Source of the DNA: Enterococcus wangshanyuanii
Lineage (GTDB): Bacteria; Bacillota; Bacilli; Lactobacillales; Enterococcaceae
Direction of reading: 5' to 3'
Length of the DNA stretch: 64,000 nt
Assembly (NCBI RefSeq): GCF_002197645.1
Contig: NZ_CP021876.1
Coordinates: 124,001-188,000 of the forward strand
Shown: positions 55,215 to 63,354 of the stretch, piece by piece
Numbering within the stretch: the stretch's first letter is position 1
Layout: every line of letters starts with the position of its first letter
Position numbers and translations under genes: made by a program
The notes under the pieces: generated by a model
The model's database searches: none
Told to the model about the DNA's origin: nothing
The model's input: the letters and a program-made list of their open reading frames with translations, nothing else

Positions 55215-55676
55215 ATGGATTACTTAGAAATTTTAAACGAATCTGAGTTAGAAATTGAAGCAATTAACCGAATGACTATTCTAGACATACAAAAAGAATT
55301 GATTTCTGATTTTCTTTTACATCGAACTGTATTTTGCTCTGAACTTGCAAGCGTAGGAATTCTTAATCCCTGTCCATTTGTAAAAAAATATGAATTAGAA
55401 GAAGACACCCCAAAAATGATAGAAGATTTTGAAAAAGAATATAAATGTCTTGTGTACCATACAATCAAAACTCTCACAGATACTGGAACTATTTATAATC
55501 TATTCTATGTTCGCGAAAACAAGGAAGATTGGGAAACCCAACAAGACGATATTTATGCTTCGCTTCCTTTTGTAGCAACTATCAACTTTTCGTCACCGGA
55601 AAATGTTAAGTTCGGTCAGATCCAAGTCGGACATCTCACTGGTGGACTATATAACAGATTTTATGAGGAGAGATAA
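55215..55676 (+). CDS. hypothetical protein behind leader B, paralogue of 54163
   Basis: 153 residues, CATAGGAGGAATTTT upstream. Elements: EAINRMTILDIQKELISDFL, RTVFCSE, MIEDFEKEYKCLVYHTIKTL, DWETQQDDI, QIQVGHLTGGLYNRF. It forms an operon with the methyltransferase-like gene, whose ATG comes right after this stop. Function unknown. Confidence 0.75.
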   Translation: MDYLEILNESELEIEAINRMTILDIQKELISDFLLHRTVFCSELASVGILNPCPFVKKYELEEDTPKMIEDFEKEYKCLVYHTIKTLTDTGTIYNLFYVRENKEDWETQQDDIYASLPFVATINFSSPENVKFGQIQVGHLTGGLYNRFYEER

Positions 55677-55677
55677 C

Positions 55678-57201
55678 ATGCTAAAAGATAGACTAAAAAG
55701 AGAACGGTACAAAGACCCAAACCCTGTATTTGATTTACTTTGCAATGATCTAAAACACTTAAACTCTGGTAGCAACAAAGTTTTGATACCCGACGCCGAT
55801 TTAGGTGAACTTGCTCTTAGTTCCATGAAATTTCGATATGGAGTGAAGGAAGAATATGCCCTATTAGAAAAAGACTTTGAGAAATCAAACAACCTTGAAA
55901 ATCAAGGATTCGAAGTAGTCGGTACTGATTTCTTAACGTTTGCCACACATATTGAATTTGACATTATTCTTTTAGATCCACCCGTAGAAAAAAGTGAAGA
56001 CTACTTGTTAAAAGCATTCGAACTCGCTCAAAAGCAAGTAGACAAAAGTTGCTACATTTCAGCGCTCATACGCGCTGACATCATTCAAAATCCAAGCACA
56101 GCATTACAAGCAGCACTTGAAAACAACGAAACAGAAATAACCTTTCATAAAAATGTTAAGCCTGAATCAAAAGAAGAGGTCGCCCTAGTTCGCGTATCAG
56201 TCACTAAAGCGACAGATAATGTCCACAAGATTTATGACAGACTTTTAGCTACTAAAGGCTTTGAACCTGCTCAGACAGCACTAGAAAGAGGTCTAAGCAC
56301 CATTGTTTCTGATCGTGATCTTGAAGAGCGTTTAAAAGATATCCGCTTTCTTATTAGTTCTTACAATGAACATATTTCTTTACTTAAGAAAAAATATCTG
56401 TTTGACAATTCACTCAATATGTTTGAGTCGATTATGAAACAAAAGCATAAATTTGGATCGTTTAGTTATAGACGAAATGACCTAACTCTTAATCAAGAAA
56501 TAAAAAGCATTCGCAGTCAGTATTGGGAGAAAATCCTAAAAACTGACGAGTTCCGCAAAAAATTAACACGGCATGGATCAAGTTTGATCACTGATAAAAT
56601 TGATTCCGCCACTAAACTTGAAATCACGGAAGAAAATGTTCTTTTATTGCTCACTGCTTTAATGTCAAATGGATATGAGGTAATTCTTGATAGTTGTGTA
56701 GAATGGTTCAAAAAAATGACCGGCAATCACCAAAATGAATACAGCAAAAACATTCACTACTACAATGGATTCAAGACAAATGACGCCTTCAAGGTAAATT
56801 CAAAAATAATAATTCCTGCTTACCAAGCTTCATCTTATTATGAAACAGTATCATTCGGCTATGGTCATCCTTTAGAAGAAAACTTTAAGCATATAACACA
56901 CGGAATGCAAGACTACATGAACGATCTAATAACCATGTTTAAACTGATCAAACCAGATATTCCAACAACTTTTACTGCGAATGACTACGGCGATTTAGAA
57001 AACGAATTTCTTCGTTTTAAAGTGTTCAAAAAAGGAACTATTCACATTTGGTTTAAAGACCTAGAAACACTTGATAAATTCAATCTAATATGTGGGCAAA
57101 AATTTGGTTGGGTTCCTTCATCTGAGGAAATGAAGCAAGATCCCGAAGCATTACGCTTTGCCAAAAATGAATTTCCAAATATTCAAAACTTGCTGAATTA
57201 A
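55678..57201 (+). CDS. methyltransferase-like/DUF4942 fusion protein
   Basis: 507 residues from the ATG at 55678 (GAGGAGAGATAAC upstream); the longer frame overlaps the previous gene. The N-terminal 190 residues resemble a diverged methyltransferase fold: NKVLIPDADLGELALSSMKF, GFEVVGTDFLTFATHIEFDI and ILLDPP in the place of the catalytic NPPY/DPPY. The AdoMet-binding Gly-rich loop is not evident. The C-terminal 200 residues follow DUF4942 (YYNGFKTNDAFKVNSKIIIP, FKKGTIHIWFKD, KFNLICGQ). DUF4942 proteins are typical of conjugative plasmids and phages. A DNA-modification or decoy role is possible. Confidence 0.75.
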   Translation: MLKDRLKRERYKDPNPVFDLLCNDLKHLNSGSNKVLIPDADLGELALSSMKFRYGVKEEYALLEKDFEKSNNLENQGFEVVGTDFLTFATHIEFDIILLDPPVEKSEDYLLKAFELAQKQVDKSCYISALIRADIIQNPSTALQAALENNETEITFHKNVKPESKEEVALVRVSVTKATDNVHKIYDRLLATKGFEPAQTALERGLSTIVSDRDLEERLKDIRFLISSYNEHISLLKKKYLFDNSLNMFESIMKQKHKFGSFSYRRNDLTLNQEIKSIRSQYWEKILKTDEFRKKLTRHGSSLITDKIDSATKLEITEENVLLLLTALMSNGYEVILDSCVEWFKKMTGNHQNEYSKNIHYYNGFKTNDAFKVNSKIIIPAYQASSYYETVSFGYGHPLEENFKHITHGMQDYMNDLITMFKLIKPDIPTTFTANDYGDLENEFLRFKVFKKGTIHIWFKDLETLDKFNLICGQKFGWVPSSEEMKQDPEALRFAKNEFPNIQNLLN

Positions 57202-57206
57202 AACAA

Positions 57207-57234
57207 GAGTCTCTTTGCAAATGCAAAGAGACTC
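57207..57234 (+). terminator. perfect hairpin after the DUF4942 gene
   Basis: GAGTCTCTTTGCA AA TGCAAAGAGACTC is a 13-bp perfect stem; no T-run follows, so termination or RNA processing are both possible. Confidence 0.6.
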
Positions 57235-57247
57235 CCTCCTTACGGAG

Positions 57248-57805
57248 AAAACACGATCACTCCCTTCAGGTCGTCAACGATCGAGTTTAGGCGTGCTTGC
57301 AGCTCGCCCTTATCATAGTCGCCGTGCGTTACGCAAGTCGACAAGAGCCCACTTCGTGGTATGCATTCGCCCTGGGGCTCATGCTGCGCTTGAAACAACT
57401 CTAGATTCAGTCGTTCTCTCGGTTCGCTTCGCCTTCGTTCTCTTCCTTTGACGCTTCGCTATCTAGACTTCTTTCATCATCTGGTTACACCAGCTGACCG
57501 CTCTTTAGTTATGAGGGCCGCCTGCGTCGTCCCTCACCCCACTTGGCTGCGCCAATCGGGGGCCCTTTTAAACCACAGACAGTGTTTATTTTTTGTTCGA
57601 CCTTTTTCGGCAACTTCGTTGCCTATACCATAGGCTCCGCTCACATTTGCAAGGGAAGATACACCTACACCTGCAGCCAATTATAAATTGGTGCAGCTGT
57701 ACGCCCTTGCAAATTGCTTCTCCTATGGTATTTGCCGGTCAAATCAAACAAAAAATAAAACATGTCTGAAGGGAAGGTCTCATGCATGACTTAGGAGGAA
57801 TTCTT
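57248..57805 (+). repeat. structured leader repeat, copy C
   Basis: Nearly identical to copy B over more than 500 bp, with scattered single changes. The long foldback at 57576-57768 has an inner loop CCAATTataAATTGG, one base longer than copy B, and the stem is preserved. The last 25 bases before the gene at 57806 differ from copies A and B. Confidence 0.9.
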
Positions 57806-58135
57806 ATGGAACCAGGTAAACTAATAGTCGCAAAAAAAGTAAATGGTGAAGTACAAACTGAATATTACTACTCTTTTGAGCCCTTGACCGACATTAGTAT
57901 GCTTCTTGGTACAACAAATTTATTTTCAATGGATCTTAGTAAAACACTCACTGTCTTTCACGGATTGTATCTTCCTGATCAAGCAAAAGAAACCATCACT
58001 ATTCGCTGGGAAGATCGCATTGAAACATTTACCGGCAGCATTATATTTGCTGGTCGTGATTTACTAAAAAATGTTCTCAGCTTGGACCCGATTGCTGTAG
58101 AGGAAGTCAGAATAAAATTAAAGGAGATCAAGTAG
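57806..58135 (+). CDS. hypothetical protein, first gene behind leader C
   Basis: 109 residues from the ATG at 57806 (TTAGGAGGAATTCTT upstream); an earlier ATG at 57782 lies before that site. Beta-rich: KLIVAKKVNGEVQTEYYYSF, ITIRWEDRIETFTGSIIFAG, VEEVRIKLKEIK. No family recognised. It is followed by a one-base gap and a small membrane-protein gene. Confidence 0.7.
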   Translation: MEPGKLIVAKKVNGEVQTEYYYSFEPLTDISMLLGTTNLFSMDLSKTLTVFHGLYLPDQAKETITIRWEDRIETFTGSIIFAGRDLLKNVLSLDPIAVEEVRIKLKEIK

Positions 58136-58136
58136 C

Positions 58137-58334
58137 ATGAAAAAAACTGATCATCTGTTGCTTTTTATGCACCATCTAGTACGCGCAGCAAAGGGTATTC
58201 TGGTCCTATTTTCAATAGGAATCATACTATTGAGCATCCAAACCTATCAAGCTCAAACCCACTCGTATCAATCAAATGTAATTGTTTTTACCGGCATTCT
58301 ATCGTTAATTTTTCTTTTTTGCTGGAGAGATTGA
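58137..58334 (+). CDS. small two-helix membrane protein
   Basis: 65 residues, AAAGGAGATCAAGTAGC upstream, inside the end of the previous gene. Two hydrophobic segments (ILVLFSIGIILLSI and VIVFTGILSLIFLF) are joined by a short polar loop. Function unknown. Confidence 0.7.
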   Translation: MKKTDHLLLFMHHLVRAAKGILVLFSIGIILLSIQTYQAQTHSYQSNVIVFTGILSLIFLFCWRD

Positions 58335-58407
58335 GTAAAATGCTGATTTAATTGGGCTAATTGTGTAAAATGAATGAGAGCAACTATTCTGAAGGAGGAA
58401 ATACATT

Positions 58408-58878
58408 ATGGAAAATGCAACATGCAAATACTGCGGAACGGATCTAGATCAACACTTGACCTGCTCATACTGCAGCATAACTTTTTCTCCGGAAGAAGTA
58501 TGTTTCAATCAGGAACGCCCACATCAAATGGTCGATAGCATTCCAATTATCGACGACTTCGAAACAATGATTTTTGAGCTTATGTCGCGACCAACTGAGA
58601 CATTGCTTAAAGAGAAAACGATCACTCTTTACTATCTTTTGCGTGCAGCAAGAAAAGCAAAAGATAAATACTTCAGAGCAAAAGACCAGGAACGTCTGAC
58701 GTTCTTCCAAAAGAAAGTATATACCATCGAAAATATTCTACTGGAGAGAGAAGGAACATTCCCGTTGTCGATCTCTGATAACTTGCTGAAGAAAAAAAGT
58801 ATTCAGGTCAACAAGTTTGAGCAGTCACTTGCTGAGAACAACAGAGATAAAATGACTAGACTCATTATCCGAATGTAA
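58408..58878 (+). CDS. zinc-ribbon protein of unknown function
   Basis: 156 residues, CTGAAGGAGGAAATACATT upstream. The N-terminus has CKYCGTDLDQHLTCSYCS, a four-Cys zinc ribbon (Cys-x2-Cys, nine residues, Cys-x2-Cys). The rest is helical and charged (LLKEKTITLYYLLRAARKAK, FFQKKVYTIENILLEREG). It may bind nucleic acid or a protein partner. It is the last gene of the plus-strand run. Confidence 0.75.
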   Translation: MENATCKYCGTDLDQHLTCSYCSITFSPEEVCFNQERPHQMVDSIPIIDDFETMIFELMSRPTETLLKEKTITLYYLLRAARKAKDKYFRAKDQERLTFFQKKVYTIENILLEREGTFPLSISDNLLKKKSIQVNKFEQSLAENNRDKMTRLIIRM

Positions 58879-58903
58879 CAAACAACTAATAATAAAAATG
58901 AAA

Positions 58904-58944
58904 AAAAGAGTTAAAAACATGTCATAAGTGCTTTTAACTCTTTT
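58904..58944. terminator. bidirectional terminator between the zinc-ribbon gene and the AbiH fragment
   Basis: AAAAGAGTTAAAA and TTTTAACTCTTTT form a perfect stem over a 15-base loop with A and T runs outside. Confidence 0.88.
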
Positions 58945-58952
58945 GATTTTTT

Positions 58953-59309
58953 TCATTGTATCGACTTTATCAGATTGGTTTCTTCGTCATACTCAATCTG
59001 GATCTCTTTTACTTTTAGCCTGCATTCAAGACTAAGCTTATGCAACAAGTTTTTTCCATGATCCTTATTATCTAGCGTTTCTCCATACCTTTTGATCAAT
59101 TTCGTAATCGCCTCTAAACACTGAGGAAAAGCATTCTTTGAATAATTTACGTAATAGAAAATAAGATCCACATCACTATCATAGATATTGTAGTAGTCAA
59201 AGATTGATTGAAAATAGGAATAATCAGCAACACTTAATGAGTGACCAAAAAATATGATTTGCTCAATATTTTTTGGCATTTTTTTAACGTCACTTTTTGC
59301 CAATGAATC
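58953..59309 (-). pseudogene. AbiH-like abortive-infection protein, C-terminal fragment
   Basis: About 118 residues follow the left end of the Tn3-type element. The motif IEQIIFFGHSLSVADYSYF, then SDVDLIFYYVNYSKNAF, matches the C-terminal part of AbiH-family phage-defence proteins, which are about 300-400 residues long. The N-terminal GNGFD-type nucleotide-binding part is missing. The only upstream start, a GTG, lies in the transposon inverted repeat, so this is a truncated remnant. Confidence 0.8.
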
Positions 59310-59347
59310 GGGGTTCACGTATCAATGGAACGAAATTTTACTCTAAG
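59310..59347 (+). repeat. left terminal inverted repeat of the Tn3-type element
   Basis: GGGGTTCACGTATCAATGG continuing AACGAAATTTTAC. It abuts the AbiH fragment. Confidence 0.9.
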
Positions 59348-59433
59348 ATTTCTTACATGAATTTGTAAACCCTATAAAATCAACGTTTCTAAATTTAATT
59401 ATGAGAACTTACTCATTTTACAGAGGTTTTCTC

Positions 59434-59463
59434 TCGGAACAATGGAACGAAATTTTACGGTAG
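59434..59463 (+). repeat. second, internal inverted-repeat-like copy at the left end
   Basis: AATGGAACGAAATTTTACGG at 59441-59460 repeats the inner part of the terminal repeat. It matches the right repeat (TGGAACGAAACTTTACGG) better than the outer left repeat does. It lacks the outer GGGGTTC part. Confidence 0.8.
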
Positions 59464-59488
59464 GGGTTAAAACACGAACAATAAAAAG

Positions 59489-59517
59489 AGCTATCTATCT
59501 TTTTTAGATAAATAGCT
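59489..59517 (-). terminator. terminator of the transposase gene
   Basis: AGCTATcTATCT pairs with AGATAaATAGCT around a T-rich loop, just past the transposase stop at 59524. Confidence 0.7.
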
Positions 59518-59523
59518 GTGTGA

Positions 59524-62517
59524 TTATTGTCCTAAGGGACGAAATTCTCCTTCGTTTAATTGCTCATTATATTTGAAAGAATATTTCCCCATGAAATTAA
59601 TGTGTTCTGATACTAGAGGGGAAGAGAATTGAAGAACTTCTTCTTGTATTTGGTTCTCTGAATTAGCTTCCTGAAGTTGTTCTATAGCTTTTTCCATATA
59701 AAGCGTGTTCCAATAAATAATTATATTTGCAACAAGTCCTAAAGCGTTTAATTGGTTTTCCATACCATCAAAATAGCTTTGATAGATTCGTCCATTTTTA
59801 CCATAGCATATTTTTCTATACAAGCTATGGCGAGATTCTCCTTTATTCAGTTGTTCTAGAATATTTCGTGCGTATTCTTCATCAGATAGATATCTGAGTT
59901 GATGTTTTGTTTTAAATATTTTTCCAACTTCAATTAATGCACGCCCCAATGGAGTAGGATTTCCTTGATGTTGGAGAGCACGAATAAGATAGCTGGCTTG
60001 GACGGTTCCTGATTTTAGAGAACCTGCAATTCGTAAGATATCATCCCACTCTTGCTCTATAATTGTTGTATTTATAGTATTTTTTGAATGTTCGTTCAGA
60101 ATTTTGTAATTAGCATTTTTGTCTATTCTCCATATTTTTGTTTCGTTTGCTTTAGCTATTCGGGGGCTAAATTGAAAACCTAGTATTCCAAATAATCCAA
60201 ATACAAGATCACTGTATCCAGCAGTATCAGTCATTATCTGACTAGGTGTTAATGTACTTGTTTGATTTAACAGTCCTTCAAGCAAATAGACTGAATCTCT
60301 AATCGTCCCAGAAATAACCATACCATGAAATCCAACATAGGAATCAGATAGAAAGTTATAGTATGTGATCCCTTTACCTCGACCAAAATATTTAGGGTTC
60401 CGTCCTGAATGTAGAGATTTCTTTGGTGTAGTAAAGCGTATACCGTCCGCTGAAGCCATATCTCCTGTTCCCCATATATAAGGTAAAGCAAGTTTCTGAT
60501 AGGCGTCTACGACCTTATTATTGGCTGCTGTTAAAGTATCTAATCGTATATAGTTTTGATTGACGTAGGATAAGCGGTCATTTTTTAAACTTTCTGTACT
60601 CTTCTTAGCAACGGGTGACAGCCCTATATTGCACGCTTCAGCTAATAACACTGCTAAGATACTTATATCCAGCTCTTTCATACGCGATCGATTTTCATTT
60701 AAATGTGAAAAACACTCTGTAAGCCTTAGTCGCTGATTTACCTCTAATAATATTTCAGGAAGGTCAACAATGGGAAGATTTCTATGAATTTCCTCAATAA
60801 GACGTGGTTTAGATAAACTTTGTCTTTTTAGCGGACTAATAATCAATTCTGTTTGTCCATTTTTTTCCTCTATCCTAGCCATGTTGCTATTATTCCAGTT
60901 TTTTAGTGTTTCTCTATAAGACATTTCTAAACTGATTTTAAAATCTTCTACAGCAATAGCTCCGTCCTCTGCAAGACCTAACTGATTTACAAAGGATTTT
61001 CTTTGCTCATTCCATACATTTTTAGGTATTAGATTTTGCAATGGATCATTATATCTATGACTATAAGGGACATAAACAGTATGTGTCTTTATGCCTTTTA
61101 TAAAAAGTTCCATAGCAGCAATTATGATTCCTTTATTAGCATATGCTTGATTTTTATCGATAAAATTATGCCACTTGGTTGGCAGATAGTCTTGTATTTT
61201 TTCAAAATCTTGATATCGAAGAAATAGATCTCCTTTATCTCTTAAAAAAGACCAAATATAAGCTACTGGACTATCTTTATCACTAACTAAAAAAGGAATA
61301 TGAGCAAGAATATCCGGAAGTAACCTTTTAAATTTTGAAAATGAGTTTAATAATTCTTTGATTGCCACAGGTTCTTTATCCGAACTCACAATACGTTTTA
61401 CTTTTGACACAGCTGCTACTATCTCTTGTTTCTCGCGTAGCTCTAAAACATAATCTAACAGCTTCTCAGGTGGAGTTTGTTCGTCAATCAGATCCTCTAC
61501 AATATGAGACAGCATGGCTGCTGCATTGTCCAAATCTTTTAGTGATCGGAGTCGTTCTTGCTGTTCCTTTTTCTTTGCAAGGTTGATAATACTAGTAAAA
61601 TACTTTTCTAATGCTAATAATAATTCGTCCATAGCAACTGATCGATACTCTGCAATAAATGAAACTAGGTAAGCTAAACGTCTACTTTCAGGCATACGCT
61701 GAATACTTTGCGATTTGGCTTTAGCTGTATACTCAGCATATAATTTTATCTTCCCTTTAGGAATCTGGCTGAAATCCCAAAAATCAACTGAAAAAGAAGC
61801 AAATTCTTTTATTCTTTGAAATCCACGTTTAATCTCATAATAAGACGGTTCTTTTAGAGGTTCTCTTAAAGCGTCCAACTTTACTGTAAACAAAGACGTT
61901 TTTCCTTCCATAAAAAACAGCGTCAATTGATTGATTCGTTCAATTTCCTTCTTACTAGGAATATTTACAATTGCTTGCTCTATATCTTTGGTTACAGCGT
62001 CTATAATGCGCGATATAAACCGTTCGAATGTAGTAAGACCTGGGAGAATTATTTTTTCGTTTATACACTTATTCAAGAAACGATCAGCAAGAAGAGTTGT
62101 TTGCTCTGTAGAATACCAAGCACCTTCATATATCCACTGCTCTAAATAATCTAAAACGGCTTGGTCATGGAACTGCCTGTAAGAGTATAGTTCCTGAATC
62201 ATGAGTGCATGCTGCTTGATTGTAGGAATTCTTGTATAGTAAGAGAACATACGACTTTCAATAGACAACTGCTCTGCCATGTACTCTATTACTTCATTAG
62301 GAACATTTGTTAAATCAGAAAGAAATGTTCCTAAAAATCGTACAGTCCCTAACTGTACTGCAAAACCAATTTTAGTACTATCGTTTCGCAAAGTTTTAAT
62401 AATTGATTTGTCATAATCGTCCAAATGAAAGTATTTCACTAATTGTTCATCGGAAGGAAGGCCCGCATAAGATCCAAAAGACTGTTTTTGTTCTTTACTC
62501 ATTATCTGTACAGGCAT
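59524..62517 (-). CDS. tnpA: Tn3-family transposase
   Basis: 997 residues, the usual length for Tn3-type DDE transposases. The ATG follows the resolvase stop directly (TAAATG). An N-terminal DUF4158 region (EQKQSFGSYAGLPSDEQLVK, FHLDDYDKSII) is followed by the catalytic domain. It has the first Asp in DMASADGIR-type sequence (GDMASADGIRFTTPKKSLHS), the second in IMTDTAGYSDLVFG and the Glu probably in IIEQEWDDILRIAGSLK. The frame is intact and active transposition is plausible. Confidence 0.95.
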   Translation of the reverse strand: MPVQIMSKEQKQSFGSYAGLPSDEQLVKYFHLDDYDKSIIKTLRNDSTKIGFAVQLGTVRFLGTFLSDLTNVPNEVIEYMAEQLSIESRMFSYYTRIPTIKQHALMIQELYSYRQFHDQAVLDYLEQWIYEGAWYSTEQTTLLADRFLNKCINEKIILPGLTTFERFISRIIDAVTKDIEQAIVNIPSKKEIERINQLTLFFMEGKTSLFTVKLDALREPLKEPSYYEIKRGFQRIKEFASFSVDFWDFSQIPKGKIKLYAEYTAKAKSQSIQRMPESRRLAYLVSFIAEYRSVAMDELLLALEKYFTSIINLAKKKEQQERLRSLKDLDNAAAMLSHIVEDLIDEQTPPEKLLDYVLELREKQEIVAAVSKVKRIVSSDKEPVAIKELLNSFSKFKRLLPDILAHIPFLVSDKDSPVAYIWSFLRDKGDLFLRYQDFEKIQDYLPTKWHNFIDKNQAYANKGIIIAAMELFIKGIKTHTVYVPYSHRYNDPLQNLIPKNVWNEQRKSFVNQLGLAEDGAIAVEDFKISLEMSYRETLKNWNNSNMARIEEKNGQTELIISPLKRQSLSKPRLIEEIHRNLPIVDLPEILLEVNQRLRLTECFSHLNENRSRMKELDISILAVLLAEACNIGLSPVAKKSTESLKNDRLSYVNQNYIRLDTLTAANNKVVDAYQKLALPYIWGTGDMASADGIRFTTPKKSLHSGRNPKYFGRGKGITYYNFLSDSYVGFHGMVISGTIRDSVYLLEGLLNQTSTLTPSQIMTDTAGYSDLVFGLFGILGFQFSPRIAKANETKIWRIDKNANYKILNEHSKNTINTTIIEQEWDDILRIAGSLKSGTVQASYLIRALQHQGNPTPLGRALIEVGKIFKTKHQLRYLSDEEYARNILEQLNKGESRHSLYRKICYGKNGRIYQSYFDGMENQLNALGLVANIIIYWNTLYMEKAIEQLQEANSENQIQEEVLQFSSPLVSEHINFMGKYSFKYNEQLNEGEFRPLGQ

Positions 62518-63132
62518 TTAGTCACCTGCCATTTCTTGTTCGAACTCTTTTACTCGACGATAAAATGTGCTTGGGGACAATTCTAGTTTATTTATAGTAT
62601 CAGTTGCTGTTTGCTCCCCATTTTTCCAACTAAAATACTGTCTTTTGAATTCTTCTGTTATTGCCAATTTAGGTCTACCAAAGACCGTACCAGCAGATTT
62701 TGCAATTTCAATCCCTTCAGTTTGACGCAGTTTGCTCTTCTTTCGTTCCTGATCTGCTACATAAGAAAGCATGCTCAAAAACTGATCTTCTAATAAAAGA
62801 CCAATGTCCCCCATAGTTTTAAACTTTCTACTATCAAATAATTCTGAATTTTCTAGAACAATAATATCTGCTTTTATCTTTCTTGTAATATACTTCCATT
62901 CTTCAATTACACCAGAATAGTTTCTCCCTAAACGATCTAAAGAGTCTAAGTAAACAATATCTCCAGAACGAAGCATATGAAGTAATAGTTGATACTGTGG
63001 ACGATCAAACTCAGCACCTGATTGTTTATCGACAAATATATAACGAGATTCAATACCTAAATCATTAAACTTCTGTATTTGTCGATCTAAATTTTGTTCT
63101 TTAGTGGAAACTCTAGCATAGCCAAAAAGCAT
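62518..63132 (-). CDS. tnpR: serine resolvase/recombinase of the Tn3-type element
   Basis: 204 residues, AGGAGAAAATAAAC upstream. Catalytic Ser in GYARVSTKEQNLDRQ, then DKQSGAEFDRPQYQ, YLDSLDRLGRNY, and a C-terminal helix-turn-helix (TATDTINKLELSPSTFYRRV). It resolves cointegrates at the res site upstream and is co-transcribed with the transposase gene. Confidence 0.95.
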   Translation of the reverse strand: MLFGYARVSTKEQNLDRQIQKFNDLGIESRYIFVDKQSGAEFDRPQYQLLLHMLRSGDIVYLDSLDRLGRNYSGVIEEWKYITRKIKADIIVLENSELFDSRKFKTMGDIGLLLEDQFLSMLSYVADQERKKSKLRQTEGIEIAKSAGTVFGRPKLAITEEFKRQYFSWKNGEQTATDTINKLELSPSTFYRRVKEFEQEMAGD

Positions 63133-63316
63133 GTTTATTTTCTCCTTTCATATATCAAAATGTCATTAATAATTATGACACATATCAAAAGTGAAAAACA
63201 TAGGTTTTGACACATGGTTTTGCATAAGAAAAGACTTTATCAAAAAGTATACTTTTTGACAGACCAAATTTAGAAAAACAAACATTATTATAGAGAAGAA
63301 CCAAAACATTCGACTT
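63133..63316. promoter_or_regulatory. probable res site and promoter of the resolvase gene
   Basis: Between the resolvase start and the right inverted repeat lie short dyads: ATGTCATtaataattATGACA near 63161-63181, ttttgacacatg near 63206 and ctttttgacag near 63253. Repeated TGACA half-sites in a 120-bp AT-rich block fit the sub-sites bound by a Tn3-type resolvase. Confidence 0.6.
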
Positions 63317-63354
63317 TATACCGTAAAGTTTCGTTCCACTGATACCTGAACCCC

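Larger units (their letters stand above)
59310..63354 (-). mobile_element. Tn3-family transposon with transposase and resolvase only
   Basis: Bounded by 38-bp inverted repeats: GGGGTTCASGTATCARTGG continues into AACGAAA at both ends (59310-59347 and, reversed, 63317-63354), with about 31 of 38 matches. It carries a transposase gene and a serine resolvase gene read in the same direction and a likely res site, with no passenger gene. The bases just outside are GAATC on the left and TGTTA on the right, so there is no 5-bp target duplication. Confidence 0.9.

Noticed and set aside
60267..60491. 74-codon minus-strand frame and several plus-strand frames within the transposase gene
   Set aside because: They are shadows of the 997-residue transposase frame.
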